Shown: in pieces, positions 1 to 8,423 of the stretch
Numbering within the stretch: position 1 is the stretch's first letter
How the letters are laid out: each line of letters opens with the position of its first letter
Source of the DNA: Streptomyces pseudovenezuelae
GTDB taxonomy: Bacteria > Actinomycetota > Actinomycetes > Streptomycetales > Streptomycetaceae
Direction: 5' to 3'
Length of the DNA stretch: 64,000 nucleotides
NCBI RefSeq assembly: GCF_029892565.1
Contig: NZ_JARXVH010000017.1
Span: 1-64,000 of the forward strand
The notes under the pieces: model-generated
What the model saw: only the letters and a program-made list of their open reading frames with translations
What the model was told of the DNA's origin: nothing
The model's database searches: none
Position numbers and translations under genes: made by a program

Positions 1-88
1 CGAACGGCTCGCACTACTGGCCATGCACCCACCGGGACCGAGAGGTCACAACCCTACTCGTGAGGGCTGCAGAAAGGATGGTCCTCTA

Positions 89-973
89 ATGAGCAGGGTC
101 GGTCTCGAAGGACAGGTCGCCGTCGTCACCGGAGCGGCGCGGGGCGTCGGGGAGTTGCTCGCCCGCAAGCTGTCCGCGCGCGGCGTGAAGGTGGCGTTGG
201 TCGGGCTCGAACCGGACGCCCTCAAGCAGGTCTCCGAGCGGCTGCACAGCGACAGCGACCACTGGTACGCCGACGTCACCGACCACGAGGCGATGGCCCG
301 GGTGGCGCGGGAGGTGAAGGAGCGGTTCGGGAAGATCGACATCGTGGTCGCCAACGCCGGTGTGGCGACGGGCGGTCCGTTCGTCGACTCCGATCCGGAC
401 GCCTGGCGGCGGGTGATCGAGGTGAACCTGATCGGGTCGGCGGTGACGGCCCGGGCGTTCCTGCCCCAACTGATGGAGAGCCGGGGCTACTTGCTCCAGA
501 TCGCCTCCCTCGCGGCGATGACGCCGGCGCCGATGATGACCGCGTACTGCGCCTCCAAGTCCGGTGTGGAGGCGTACGCGCACAGCCTGCGGGCCGAGGT
601 CGGGTACAAGGGCGTGCGGGTCGGGGTCGGGTATCTGTCCTGGACCGACACCGACATGGTGCGCGGGGCGGACCAGGACGAGGTGATGCGGGAGCTGCGC
701 CAGCGGTTGCCGTGGCCGTCCAACAAGACGTATCCGCTGGGGCCCGCCGTCGACCGGATCGTCGCCGGGATCGAGCGGCGGTCGAGCCATGTGTACGGGC
801 AGTGGTGGCTGCGGGGGATGCAGGGGGTGCGCGGGTATCTGCCGGGGGTCATCGGGACGGTGGGGCAGCGGGAGATGAAGCGGTTCGGGTCACGGTTGGA
901 GGGCATGCGCGGCGGGCTCGTCGGTGCAGGTGGGACGGCGGATGAGGAGGCTCGCGCTACGCACCGTGACTGA
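89..973 (+). CDS. SDR family oxidoreductase
   Basis: Classical short-chain dehydrogenase/reductase of 294 aa, predicted to be a cytoplasmic NAD(P)-dependent oxidoreductase of unknown substrate. The nucleotide-binding motif TGAARGVG lies at residues 14-21, the structural NAG motif at 89-91, and the catalytic Ser/Tyr/Lys triad at S140, Y153 and K157 (YCASK). The reading frame is open back to position 23, but the ATG at 89 has a good ribosome site (AGAAAGGA, 71-78) and begins just before the Rossmann fold. The C-terminal 60 residues are Gly/Arg-rich and look unstructured. It is a stand-alone gene. The family is clear and the substrate cannot be read from sequence. Confidence 0.85.
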   Translation: MSRVGLEGQVAVVTGAARGVGELLARKLSARGVKVALVGLEPDALKQVSERLHSDSDHWYADVTDHEAMARVAREVKERFGKIDIVVANAGVATGGPFVDSDPDAWRRVIEVNLIGSAVTARAFLPQLMESRGYLLQIASLAAMTPAPMMTAYCASKSGVEAYAHSLRAEVGYKGVRVGVGYLSWTDTDMVRGADQDEVMRELRQRLPWPSNKTYPLGPAVDRIVAGIERRSSHVYGQWWLRGMQGVRGYLPGVIGTVGQREMKRFGSRLEGMRGGLVGAGGTADEEARATHRD

Positions 974-1060
974 TCGAAATGCGAGGGTTGTCCTGGCGTG
1001 TGAATCTGGTCGAGGCCCGACCAAGGGCCTTCCCCCCACTCGATACGGGAGTGAACCCAC

Positions 1061-1246
1061 ATGGGTATGAAGGACCAGTTCCAGGACAAGTCGCAGGAGT
1101 GGCAGGACCAGGCCAAGAAGAAGATGGAGGAGGCCAAGGACGAGGCCTCCAAGCGGTCCAGCCGCCGTGACGAGGAGTCCGAGCGGGGTGCTCCGCAGCG
1201 TCAGCAGGAGGAGCAGGACCGTATGGACCAGGACTTCGACGTCTAG
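1061..1246 (+). CDS. small highly charged hypothetical protein
   Basis: A 61-residue protein made almost entirely of Lys, Glu, Asp, Gln and Arg, with no membrane segment and no cysteine. Residues 3-30 could form one amphipathic helix (KDQFQDKSQEWQDQAKKKM), and the C-terminus is acidic. It resembles small CsbD-like or stress-associated hydrophilic proteins in composition, but I do not recognise a named family. GGGAG at 1047-1051 is the likely ribosome site. A hairpin follows the stop. No function is assigned. Confidence 0.6.
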   Translation: MGMKDQFQDKSQEWQDQAKKKMEEAKDEASKRSSRRDEESERGAPQRQQEEQDRMDQDFDV

Positions 1247-1264
1247 GTCTGTCCTGTCCTACGG

Positions 1265-1299
1265 ACGTGGGGTGCCCTGTGTGCTGGGGTGCCCCACGT
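1265..1299 (+). terminator. hairpin terminator after small charged gene
   Basis: Inverted repeat ACGTGGGG (1265-1272) and CCCCACGT (1292-1299) with a 19-nt loop, followed by a short T-rich stretch. It lies 18 nt after the stop of the small charged gene and between two convergent genes, so it may serve both strands. Confidence 0.5.
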
Positions 1300-1404
1300 T
1301 TGTGTTGCTGGGAGGGGTGCGTTGTCGGGTGCGGGTGCGTGGGGGCTGGTCGCGCAGTTCCCCGCGCCCCTGAAAGACAAAGACAGGGCGTTGCCGCCTG
1401 CCCC

Positions 1405-4400
1405 TCACTCTCGCGGCGGCAACTTTGGCCTCGACCGGTCTGGGACCGCCGAGTAGTCCGGCGGTGTCGCCGGTGCCCTCGTCTCCAGTAGGTCGACGGC
1501 CAGGCGGATCGCGTCGTCCAGTTGGACGTGGCGGCCCTCCGCCCAGTCCAGGGGCGTGCGGAGGACCTCCAGGTCGGGGGTGACGCCGTGGTTCTCGACG
1601 CTCCAGCCGTACGCGTCGAACCAGGCCGCGTTCATCGGGACCGTGATGACCGTGCCGTCGCCGAGGCGGTGGCGGCCGGTCATGCCGACGACTCCGCCCC
1701 AGGTGCGCTGGCCGACGACCGGGCCCAGCTTGAGCAGCTTGAACGCGGCGGTGATCATGTCGCCGTCGGAGGACGTCGCTTCGTCGGCCAGGGCTACTAC
1801 CGGGCCTCGGGGAGCGTTTCCGGCGTACGAGACCGGCTGGGCGTTGCGGGTCAGGTCCCAGCCCAGGATCACTCGGGTCAGTTTCTCGACGACCAGCTCG
1901 CTGATGTGGCCGCCCGCGTTGCCGCGTACGTCGACCAGCAGCGCCGGGCGTGACACCTCCATCCGCAGGTCGCGGTTGAACTGGGCCCAGCCGGAGCCGC
2001 CCATGTCGGGGATGTGGAGGTAGCCGCAGCGGCCGCCGCTCAACTCCCGTACCACCGCCCGGCGTTTGGCCACCCAGTCCTGGTAGCGCAGGGGGCGTTC
2101 GTCGAGGAGGGGGACGACGGCGACGCGGCGGGCGCGGCCCGCCTCGCCCTCGGCCGGGGTGAAGGTCAGCTCCACCGTGGTGCCGCCCGCGCCCGCCAAC
2201 AGGGGGTACGGGCCGGTCAGTTCGTCCACCGGGCGGCCGTCGACGTGGGTGAGGACGGCGCCCTCGCGGATGCCCGTGCCGGCCAGCGGGGAGCGGGCCT
2301 TGGAGTCGGAGGAGTCGCCGGGGAGGATGCGGTGGATCGTCCAACCCTCCTCCCTGCGCACGAAGTTGGCGCCGAGCAGGCCCTGTCGGCGCTGGTAGTG
2401 CGGTGGGCCCTCGTTGCGGCGGGCGGGGGTGACGTAGGCGTGGGAGGTGCCCAGTTCGCCGAGGACCTCGCGCAGCAGGTCGGCGAACTCGTCGGGGGAG
2501 GCGACCCGTTCGAGCAGCGGGCGGTACTGGTCGAGGACCGCGTCCCAGTCGATGCCGCACATGCCGGGGTCCCAGAAGTAGGCGCGGATGAGGCGGCCGG
2601 CCTCCTCGTAGGACTGGCGCCACTCGGCGGGCGGGTCGACCTCGTGGAGGATGCGGCGGAGGTCGATCCAGACGGTCGAGTCGCCGTCGCCGGACTCGGT
2701 GGAGGGGACCGCGCGGAGTTCGTCCTCGTCGACCACGACCAGCCGGGTGCCGTCGCCGCTGATCGCGAACCAGTCGAGGTGGTCGACCAGTTCGGACTTC
2801 TTGGCCTTGCTGATGTTGAAGTACTCCAGGGTCGGCCGCCCGCTGGTGTCGTCCGGGTTGGCGAAGGTCTCGCCCAGCGCGCCCGAGATCGGCCAGCGCA
2901 GCCAGACCAGTCCGCCGCCCGCGACCGGGTACAGCGCCGAGTACTTGGAGGCGGTGACCGGGAAGGGCGTGACCCGGCTCTCCAGGCCCTCCACCTCGAC
3001 GGTCACCGCGCCGTCCGCGCCCTCCTCCTCCACCGGGTCCAGGCCACCGGCGGCCGGGCGGCCCTCGGGGCTCAGCGCGAAGGGGGAGGGCGTCGCGGAG
3101 GAGAGCGGGACCAGGTAGGGGCGGCAGCCGAGCGGGAAGGAGAGGTCTCCGGTGTGGACGTCGTAGACCGGGTCGAAGCCGCGCCAGGACAGGAACGCGA
3201 GGTAGCGGCCGTCCCGGGTGAAGACCGGGTTCTCGTCCTCGAAGCGGCCGTTCGTCACGTCGACGATCAGGCGCTCGCCGCCCGCGAGTCCCGCAATGCG
3301 GGCCATCTTGATCTGGCGCAGCGAGCGGCCGATGCCGGGGTGCGACCAGGTCAGCCAGGCCCCGTCCGGGGAGAAGGCGAGGTCGCGGACCGGCCCGTTG
3401 ATGGACCGGATCAGCTCGGTGACCTCCCCGTTGGAGTCTTCCGTGGCGTCGATGAGGAGCAGCCGGCCGTCGTGGGAAGCGATGGCGAGGCGCTCGCCGC
3501 GCGGGTCGGCGACCAGTTCCAGGACCCGGCCCAGCTCGCCGGAGGCGAGGCGGCGCGGCTCGCGGTCGCCGCTCGCGCGGGGCAGGGAGGCGATCTCGAC
3601 CGCGTCCTCGCCCTCGGCGTCCGTGACGTAGGCGACCTGGCCGAGCGAGCCGAGCATCTCCGGGAGCCGGGCCCGTACGCCCGGGGTGTCGGTGATGGTG
3701 CGCGCGGGACCGTCGCGGTGGGTCAGCCAGTACAGGCTGCCACGCACCACGACGGCGCTCGCGCGGCCCGTCTCGTCGACCGAGAGCCCGTCGACGTGCT
3801 GGGCGGCCGGCACCTGGTACGTCCGCCGGCCCGCGCGCGGCCCGCTGAGCCGTACCTCCAGGCGGCGCGGTTCGGAGCCGGCGGCGAGGTCGTCGACGAT
3901 CCACAGATCGCCCGCGCACTGGTACACCACCCGGGTGCCGTCGCTCGCCGCGTGCCGGGCGTAGAAGGCGTCGTGGTCGGTGTGCCGGCGCAGCCCTGAG
4001 CCGTCGTACGCGCAGGAGTAGAGGTTGCCGACGCCCTCGTGGTCGGAGAGGAAGGCGATCCGGCCGCCGACGAACATGGGGGAGTCGAGGTGCCCGCCGA
4101 GGTCGGCCAGCAGCCGTTCCCCGTGCAGCCAGAGGCGGCCGGTGGCGCCGCCCCGGTAACGCTTCCAGGCGGCCGGTTCGTGCGGCGGGGTGCCGGTCAG
4201 GAGCAGGGTCCTGCGTTCGTCGTCGAGGTCGGCGACCTGGATGTCGGAGACCGGGCCCCAGGGCAGCTTGCGCCCCGGGTCGCCGTCGGTGGCGACCTTG
4301 TAGGCCCAGGTGAAGTACGAGAAGGGCTCGCCGTGGGAGGCGACGGCGAGGATCGTGCCGCCCGGGTCCCAGCCGCAGACCTGGGTGTCGGGCGAGCCCC

Positions 4401-4647
4401 AGTAGGTGAGCTGCCGCCCGGGCCCGCCGTCCACCGGCACGAGATGGATCTCGGGCACCAGACTGCGCCAGCTCGTGTACGCGATCTGCCGGCCGTCGGG
4501 CGAGAAGCGGGGGTGGCCGGTCTTCGTGCGGTCGACGGTCAGCCGCCAGGCACGCTCCCGGCCGTCGAGCGGGGAGAGCCAGAGGTCGTCCTCGGCCACG
4601 AAGCACAACAGGTCACCGCTGAGATGAGGCAGGCGCAGATAGCTCAC
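1405..4647 (-). CDS. S41 family peptidase, tricorn protease homologue
   Basis: About 1080 aa, matching the tricorn core protease family (about 1050-1100 aa). The N-terminal half carries beta-propeller repeats with WD40/TolB-like strands (FSPDGRQIAYTSW, FSPDGAWLTWS, FTRDGRYLAFLSW). A PDZ-like segment follows (GIREGAVLTHVDGRPVDEL), then the C-terminal S41 serine protease core. Visible catalytic elements are the RGNAGG oxyanion loop, Ser near residue 960 in the ATSSDGD motif, and Glu in WSVENHG. Tricorn degrades proteasome-released peptides in the cytosol; no signal peptide is seen. The start is uncertain: GTG at 4647 begins at the conserved SYLRLPHLSGD, but its GGGGAGG lies directly against it; GTG at 4707 would add 20 residues with a weak AAGGG site. 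Confidence 0.9.
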   Translation of the reverse strand: MSYLRLPHLSGDLLCFVAEDDLWLSPLDGRERAWRLTVDRTKTGHPRFSPDGRQIAYTSWRSLVPEIHLVPVDGGPGRQLTYWGSPDTQVCGWDPGGTILAVASHGEPFSYFTWAYKVATDGDPGRKLPWGPVSDIQVADLDDERRTLLLTGTPPHEPAAWKRYRGGATGRLWLHGERLLADLGGHLDSPMFVGGRIAFLSDHEGVGNLYSCAYDGSGLRRHTDHDAFYARHAASDGTRVVYQCAGDLWIVDDLAAGSEPRRLEVRLSGPRAGRRTYQVPAAQHVDGLSVDETGRASAVVVRGSLYWLTHRDGPARTITDTPGVRARLPEMLGSLGQVAYVTDAEGEDAVEIASLPRASGDREPRRLASGELGRVLELVADPRGERLAIASHDGRLLLIDATEDSNGEVTELIRSINGPVRDLAFSPDGAWLTWSHPGIGRSLRQIKMARIAGLAGGERLIVDVTNGRFEDENPVFTRDGRYLAFLSWRGFDPVYDVHTGDLSFPLGCRPYLVPLSSATPSPFALSPEGRPAAGGLDPVEEEGADGAVTVEVEGLESRVTPFPVTASKYSALYPVAGGGLVWLRWPISGALGETFANPDDTSGRPTLEYFNISKAKKSELVDHLDWFAISGDGTRLVVVDEDELRAVPSTESGDGDSTVWIDLRRILHEVDPPAEWRQSYEEAGRLIRAYFWDPGMCGIDWDAVLDQYRPLLERVASPDEFADLLREVLGELGTSHAYVTPARRNEGPPHYQRRQGLLGANFVRREEGWTIHRILPGDSSDSKARSPLAGTGIREGAVLTHVDGRPVDELTGPYPLLAGAGGTTVELTFTPAEGEAGRARRVAVVPLLDERPLRYQDWVAKRRAVVRELSGGRCGYLHIPDMGGSGWAQFNRDLRMEVSRPALLVDVRGNAGGHISELVVEKLTRVILGWDLTRNAQPVSYAGNAPRGPVVALADEATSSDGDMITAAFKLLKLGPVVGQRTWGGVVGMTGRHRLGDGTVITVPMNAAWFDAYGWSVENHGVTPDLEVLRTPLDWAEGRHVQLDDAIRLAVDLLETRAPATPPDYSAVPDRSRPKLPPRE

Positions 4648-4764
4648 CTCCCCATGCTTTTCCGGCTGATGGGCACCAGCAACTCGTGAACCGTCTCGAA
4701 CTTTCACGGGCCCTTGTGGCGGGTCGTTCTTACGGATCCCTCACACACGTGACCCAGCGCACGT

Positions 4765-4779
4765 ACGAAACGGTTTCGT
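4765..4779. promoter_or_regulatory. palindromic candidate TetR operator
   Basis: The 15-bp palindrome ACGAAACGGTTTCGT (arms ACGAAAC/GTTTCGT) sits in the 202-bp gap between the tricorn-like gene and the tetR gene, 70 bp before the tetR start. CGAAAC/GTTTCG palindromes are typical TetR-family operators, so autoregulation and control of the downstream exporter is the natural reading. A further GTTTCGTT half-site overlaps the right arm. Confidence 0.55.
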
Positions 4780-4849
4780 TTCGTTGGCGATCGGGGTATC
4801 TTCATGGTTGTACGAACGAGTGAGCACGCGGAGTGAGAAGGTGAGAGGC

Positions 4850-5452
4850 ATGACCGAGGTTGTCGCAACGGCGCGTCGCAGTCGGATCACGCCCGAGCGT
4901 GAGGCCGAGCTCTACGAGGCCGTGCTCGACCTGCTCCGCGAAGTCGGCTACGACGCCCTGACCATGGACGCCGTCGCCGCCCGCACCCGTTCCAGCAAGG
5001 CCACGCTCTACCGCCAGTGGGGCGGCAAGGCCGAGCTGGTGGTACGGGCCATCAAGCACACCAAGCCGGACCACAGCGAGGGCATCGACACCGGCTCGCT
5101 CCGGGGCGACCTGCACGCCTCCATCAGGCTCGACGACGACTGCACCATCGAGAAGAACTCGTCGTTGATGCGGGGCGTCGCCATGGCGATGCACAACAAC
5201 CCGGATCTGCGCCGGGCCTTCCGGGCGCAGCTCGTCGAGCCGGAGATGACCGGCTTCAACCTGATGATCCGGCGTGCCATCGACCGGGGCGAGGTCCGCG
5301 CGGACTGCCCCGCGCTGGAATTCGTGGTGCACATGATGGTCGGCGGCTTCGCGACCAAGGCGCTGCTCGAGGACGAGCCGCCCAGCCAGGCCTTCCTCGT
5401 CTCGTACATCGACGCCGTGGTTCTCCCCGCCCTCGGTGTACCCACCAGCTGA
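4850..5452 (+). CDS. TetR/AcrR family transcriptional regulator
   Basis: A 200-aa one-component repressor. The N-terminal TetR_N helix-turn-helix spans about residues 38-58 (TMDAVAARTRSSKATLYRQW), and the C-terminal ligand-binding domain is helical. The ATG at 4850 was chosen because it follows GTGAGAGG and places the DNA-binding domain at the usual distance; the frame is open upstream to 4784. It lies 167 bp before an MmpL-type exporter on the same strand and probably represses both genes through the palindrome at 4765-4779. The ligand is unknown. Confidence 0.88.
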   Translation: MTEVVATARRSRITPEREAELYEAVLDLLREVGYDALTMDAVAARTRSSKATLYRQWGGKAELVVRAIKHTKPDHSEGIDTGSLRGDLHASIRLDDDCTIEKNSSLMRGVAMAMHNNPDLRRAFRAQLVEPEMTGFNLMIRRAIDRGEVRADCPALEFVVHMMVGGFATKALLEDEPPSQAFLVSYIDAVVLPALGVPTS

Positions 5453-5619
5453 TCCCCCCGCCTCAGGCGTACCCACCAGCTGAAGCCTCCCCGCACCCAC
5501 TGCACCACCTCGCCACCTGACGTCACCGCTCAAGTCGTCGGGACGATCACCCCTGCCTCCCCGCCGGGTTGATCACCCCTGCCCCGCACCACCACACGAC
5601 CTGACCGGGAGACGCCCTC

Positions 5620-7836
5620 GTGGCCACGATCCTCTACAAACTCGGCCGGTTCGCCTTCAGGCGACGGCATTTCGTCGCCCTGTTCTGGGTGGCACTGCTG
5701 ACCCTCGTGGGTGTGGGCGCGGCCAGCGCCCCGGCCGCGGGAACGACCTCTTTCACGGTCCCGGGGACCGAGGCCCAGAAGGCCTTCGACCTGCTGGAAC
5801 AGCGCTTCCCCGGTACGACCGCCGACGGCGCCACCGCGCGGGTCGTCTTCAAGGCACCGGCCGGCGAGAAGATCTCCGCCGGCGCCAACAAGGCGACCGT
5901 CACCAAGACCGTCGACGAACTGGCCGACGGCTCGGAGGTCACCTCCGTCGCCGATCCGTTCAAGTCGAAAGCCGTCAGCAAGGACGGCACGATCGCCTAC
6001 GCCTCGGTGAGCTACAAGGTCTCCGGCATGGAGCTCAAGGACTCCTCACGGGACGCCCTGGAGGACGCCGCCAAGCAGGCGCAGGACGCCGGGCTGACCG
6101 TCGAGGTCGGCGGTGACGCCCTGCAGACGACGCCGGAGACCGGATCCACCGAGATCATCGGCATCGCGGTCGCGGCCGTCGTCCTCGTCATCACCTTCGG
6201 CTCGCTGATCGCGGCCGGTCTGCCCCTGCTGACGGCCCTCATCGGCGTGGGCATCGGGGTCGCGGCGATCACCGGCCTGGCCAGCGCACTTGACCTCGGC
6301 TCGACGACCTCCACCCTGGCGATGATGATCGGCCTCGCGGTCGGTATCGACTACGCCCTGTTCGTCGTCTCCCGCTATCGAGCCGAACTGGCCGACGGCC
6401 GAGATCGCGAGGAGGCGGCCGGACGGGCCGTCGGCACGGCGGGCTCCGCGGTGGTCTTCGCGGGCCTGACGGTGGTCATCGCACTGGTCGGCCTCTCCGT
6501 CGTCAACATCCCGATGCTGACGAAGATGGGCATAGCGGCCGCCGGCACGGTGGCCATCGCGGTCTTCATCGCCCTCACGATGATCCCGGCGCTGCTCGGC
6601 TACGCGGGCCGCAAGGTCAAGCCGGCCGGCCAGAAGAGCAGGTTCCTGGGCGGGGCCCGCGCCGCCAAGAAGGCCGACAAGCCCAACATGGGCACGCGCT
6701 GGGCGAGCTTCGTCGTACGCCGTCCGGTCGCCGTGCTGCTGTTCGGCGTCGTGGCCCTGGGCGCCGCGGCCATCCCCGCGAGCTCCCTCGAACTGGGCCT
6801 GGGCGACGACGGTTCGCAGCCGACGTCCACCACCCAGCGACGGGCGTACGACCTCCTCTCGGACGGCTTCGGGCCCGGCTTCAACGGCCCCCTGATGATC
6901 GCGGTCGACGCCAAGGACAGCGACTCCCCCAAGGCGGCGGTGACCGAGGTCCGCGACCGGATCAAGGGTCTGGGGGACGTCCAGTCGGTCACCCCGGCGA
7001 ACTTCAACAAGGCCGGCGACACCGCGACGATCACCGTCGTCCCCGACTCCAAGCCCTCGTCGGTGACGACCGAGGACCTGGTGCACTCCATCCGTGACGC
7101 GGGCGCCGACATCAAGGCCGACACCGACGCGACGGTGCTGGTCACCGGCACGACGGCGATGAACATCGACGTCTCGCAGAAGCTGAACGACGCGCTGATC
7201 CCGTATCTGATCCTGGTCGTGGGCCTGGCCTTCCTCCTGCTGATCGTGGTCTTCCGCTCGATCCTGGTTCCGCTGAAGGCGGCCCTCGGCTTCCTGCTCT
7301 CCGTCATGGCGGCGCTCGGCGCGGTGGTCGCGGTCTTCCAGTGGGGCTGGTTCGCGGGCCTGCTGGGCGTCGAGGAGACCGGCCCGGTCATGTCGATGAT
7401 GCCGATCTTCATGGTCGGCGTGGTCTTCGGCCTCGCGATGGACTACGAGGTCTTCCTCGTGACCCGTATGCGAGAGGCCTACGTCCACGGCGAGAAGGCG
7501 AGCCAGGCCGTCGTCACCGGCTTCAGGCACGGCGCACGGGTGGTCACGGCCGCAGCGGTGATCATGATGGCGGTCTTCGCGGGCTTCATCGGCTCCAGCG
7601 AGTCCATGATCAAGATGATCGGCTTCGGCCTCGCGATCGCGGTCTTCTTCGACGCGTTCATCGTCCGCATGGCGATCGTGCCGGCGGTTCTCGCGCTGCT
7701 CGGTAAGCGGGCCTGGTGGCTGCCGAAGTGGCTGGACCGGGTGCTGCCGAACGTCGACGTCGAGGGCGAGGGCCTCAAGGCCCTGTCGGACGCGCAGGCG
7801 GATCCGGACGAGAAGAAGGAGCTGGTCCGGGCCTAG
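5620..7836 (+). CDS. MMPL family RND transporter
   Basis: A 738-aa integral membrane exporter. The layout is one N-terminal membrane helix (about residues 16-32), an extracytoplasmic loop, five helices (about 185-330), a second loop and a final helix bundle (about 530-700): the duplicated RND fold of MmpL proteins. Both halves carry the diagnostic Asp-containing helix motif, GIDYALFVVSRYR in the first and AMDYEVFLVTRMREA in the second, expected to carry proton relay residues. The start is GTG at 5620 after GGGAGA. Family members export lipids, siderophores or drugs; the substrate here is not evident. The linked TetR suggests inducible expression. Confidence 0.9.
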   Translation: MATILYKLGRFAFRRRHFVALFWVALLTLVGVGAASAPAAGTTSFTVPGTEAQKAFDLLEQRFPGTTADGATARVVFKAPAGEKISAGANKATVTKTVDELADGSEVTSVADPFKSKAVSKDGTIAYASVSYKVSGMELKDSSRDALEDAAKQAQDAGLTVEVGGDALQTTPETGSTEIIGIAVAAVVLVITFGSLIAAGLPLLTALIGVGIGVAAITGLASALDLGSTTSTLAMMIGLAVGIDYALFVVSRYRAELADGRDREEAAGRAVGTAGSAVVFAGLTVVIALVGLSVVNIPMLTKMGIAAAGTVAIAVFIALTMIPALLGYAGRKVKPAGQKSRFLGGARAAKKADKPNMGTRWASFVVRRPVAVLLFGVVALGAAAIPASSLELGLGDDGSQPTSTTQRRAYDLLSDGFGPGFNGPLMIAVDAKDSDSPKAAVTEVRDRIKGLGDVQSVTPANFNKAGDTATITVVPDSKPSSVTTEDLVHSIRDAGADIKADTDATVLVTGTTAMNIDVSQKLNDALIPYLILVVGLAFLLLIVVFRSILVPLKAALGFLLSVMAALGAVVAVFQWGWFAGLLGVEETGPVMSMMPIFMVGVVFGLAMDYEVFLVTRMREAYVHGEKASQAVVTGFRHGARVVTAAAVIMMAVFAGFIGSSESMIKMIGFGLAIAVFFDAFIVRMAIVPAVLALLGKRAWWLPKWLDRVLPNVDVEGEGLKALSDAQADPDEKKELVRA

Positions 7837-7861
7837 AAGGCTTGGCCCGGAGGTAGTCACG

Positions 7862-7917
7862 GCGGCCTCTCGAACCCGCAGGGTGTAGTGCGCTACACCC
7901 CGGGTTCGGGAGGCCGC
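7862..7917. terminator. long hairpin terminator
   Basis: A near-perfect stem of about 25 bp: GCGGCCTC, CGAACCCG and GGGTGTAG pair with CTACACCC, CGGGTTCG and GAGGCCGC, with a TGCG loop, one TG mismatch or wobble and a CA bulge. It lies 25 bp after the MmpL stop. It has no U-tract, as is common for Streptomyces terminators. Confidence 0.75.
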
Positions 7918-8009
7918 TCCCTCGTTGCGGGAGGCGCCGGACGGGATCGTGGACACCGGATCGAAGAGATCCGGAACTCCATGTCTTCCCTGGTCAGAAA
8001 GGCCCTCCG

Positions 8010-8423
8010 ATGCGTTCTCCCATTGCCGCCGTCAAGAAGTTCGTCGCCGACCTCGTCCTGTGGAGCTGCTTCGTCGGCGGCCTCGCCGCCAGCACGGCCG
8101 CGGGTACGGTCCTCGACGGCACCGGCAAGAACATCGCCACGGCCGCCGGAGCGGTGGTCGCGCTCGTCGCCGGCTCGCGCATCGCGAAGAAGCCGAAGAT
8201 CAAGGCGTTCCTGTCCCGACCGGGGACCCTCTGGTTCCTGTTCCTCTTCAACGGCGGTACCGCGGTCGCCATGTACTTCACGATGGACGGCATCAAGGGC
8301 ATCCTGGCCGCCGCGATGATGGGCCTGGTCTCGCTGGGAGCGGCGGGCGGTCTGATCGCCGGTCGCCGCCAGCGCGCGGAGGCGGCTCGGCAGGCGGCTC
8401 CCGCTCAGACTCCGTGGGCGTGA
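8010..8423 (+). CDS. small integral membrane protein, unknown function
   Basis: A 137-aa hydrophobic protein with about four predicted membrane helices (around residues 13-33, 40-57, 72-90 and 96-117) separated by Lys/Arg-rich loops (RIAKKPKIK, RRQRAEAARQ). I do not recognise a family. AAAGG precedes the ATG at 8010. Its last 19 bp overlap the end of the convergent kinase-like gene. No function is assigned. Confidence 0.65.
   Translation: MRSPIAAVKKFVADLVLWSCFVGGLAASTAAGTVLDGTGKNIATAAGAVVALVAGSRIAKKPKIKAFLSRPGTLWFLFLFNGGTAVAMYFTMDGIKGILAAAMMGLVSLGAAGGLIAGRRQRAEAARQAAPAQTPWA

Noticed and set aside
2014..3999. A 661-codon open frame on the plus strand
   Set aside because: Antisense shadow of the tricorn-like gene; Ala/Gly/Val/Arg-rich with no domain motif.
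6046..7956. A 636-codon open frame on the minus strand
   Set aside because: Antisense to the MmpL gene; Asp/His/Arg-rich translation typical of GC shadow frames.
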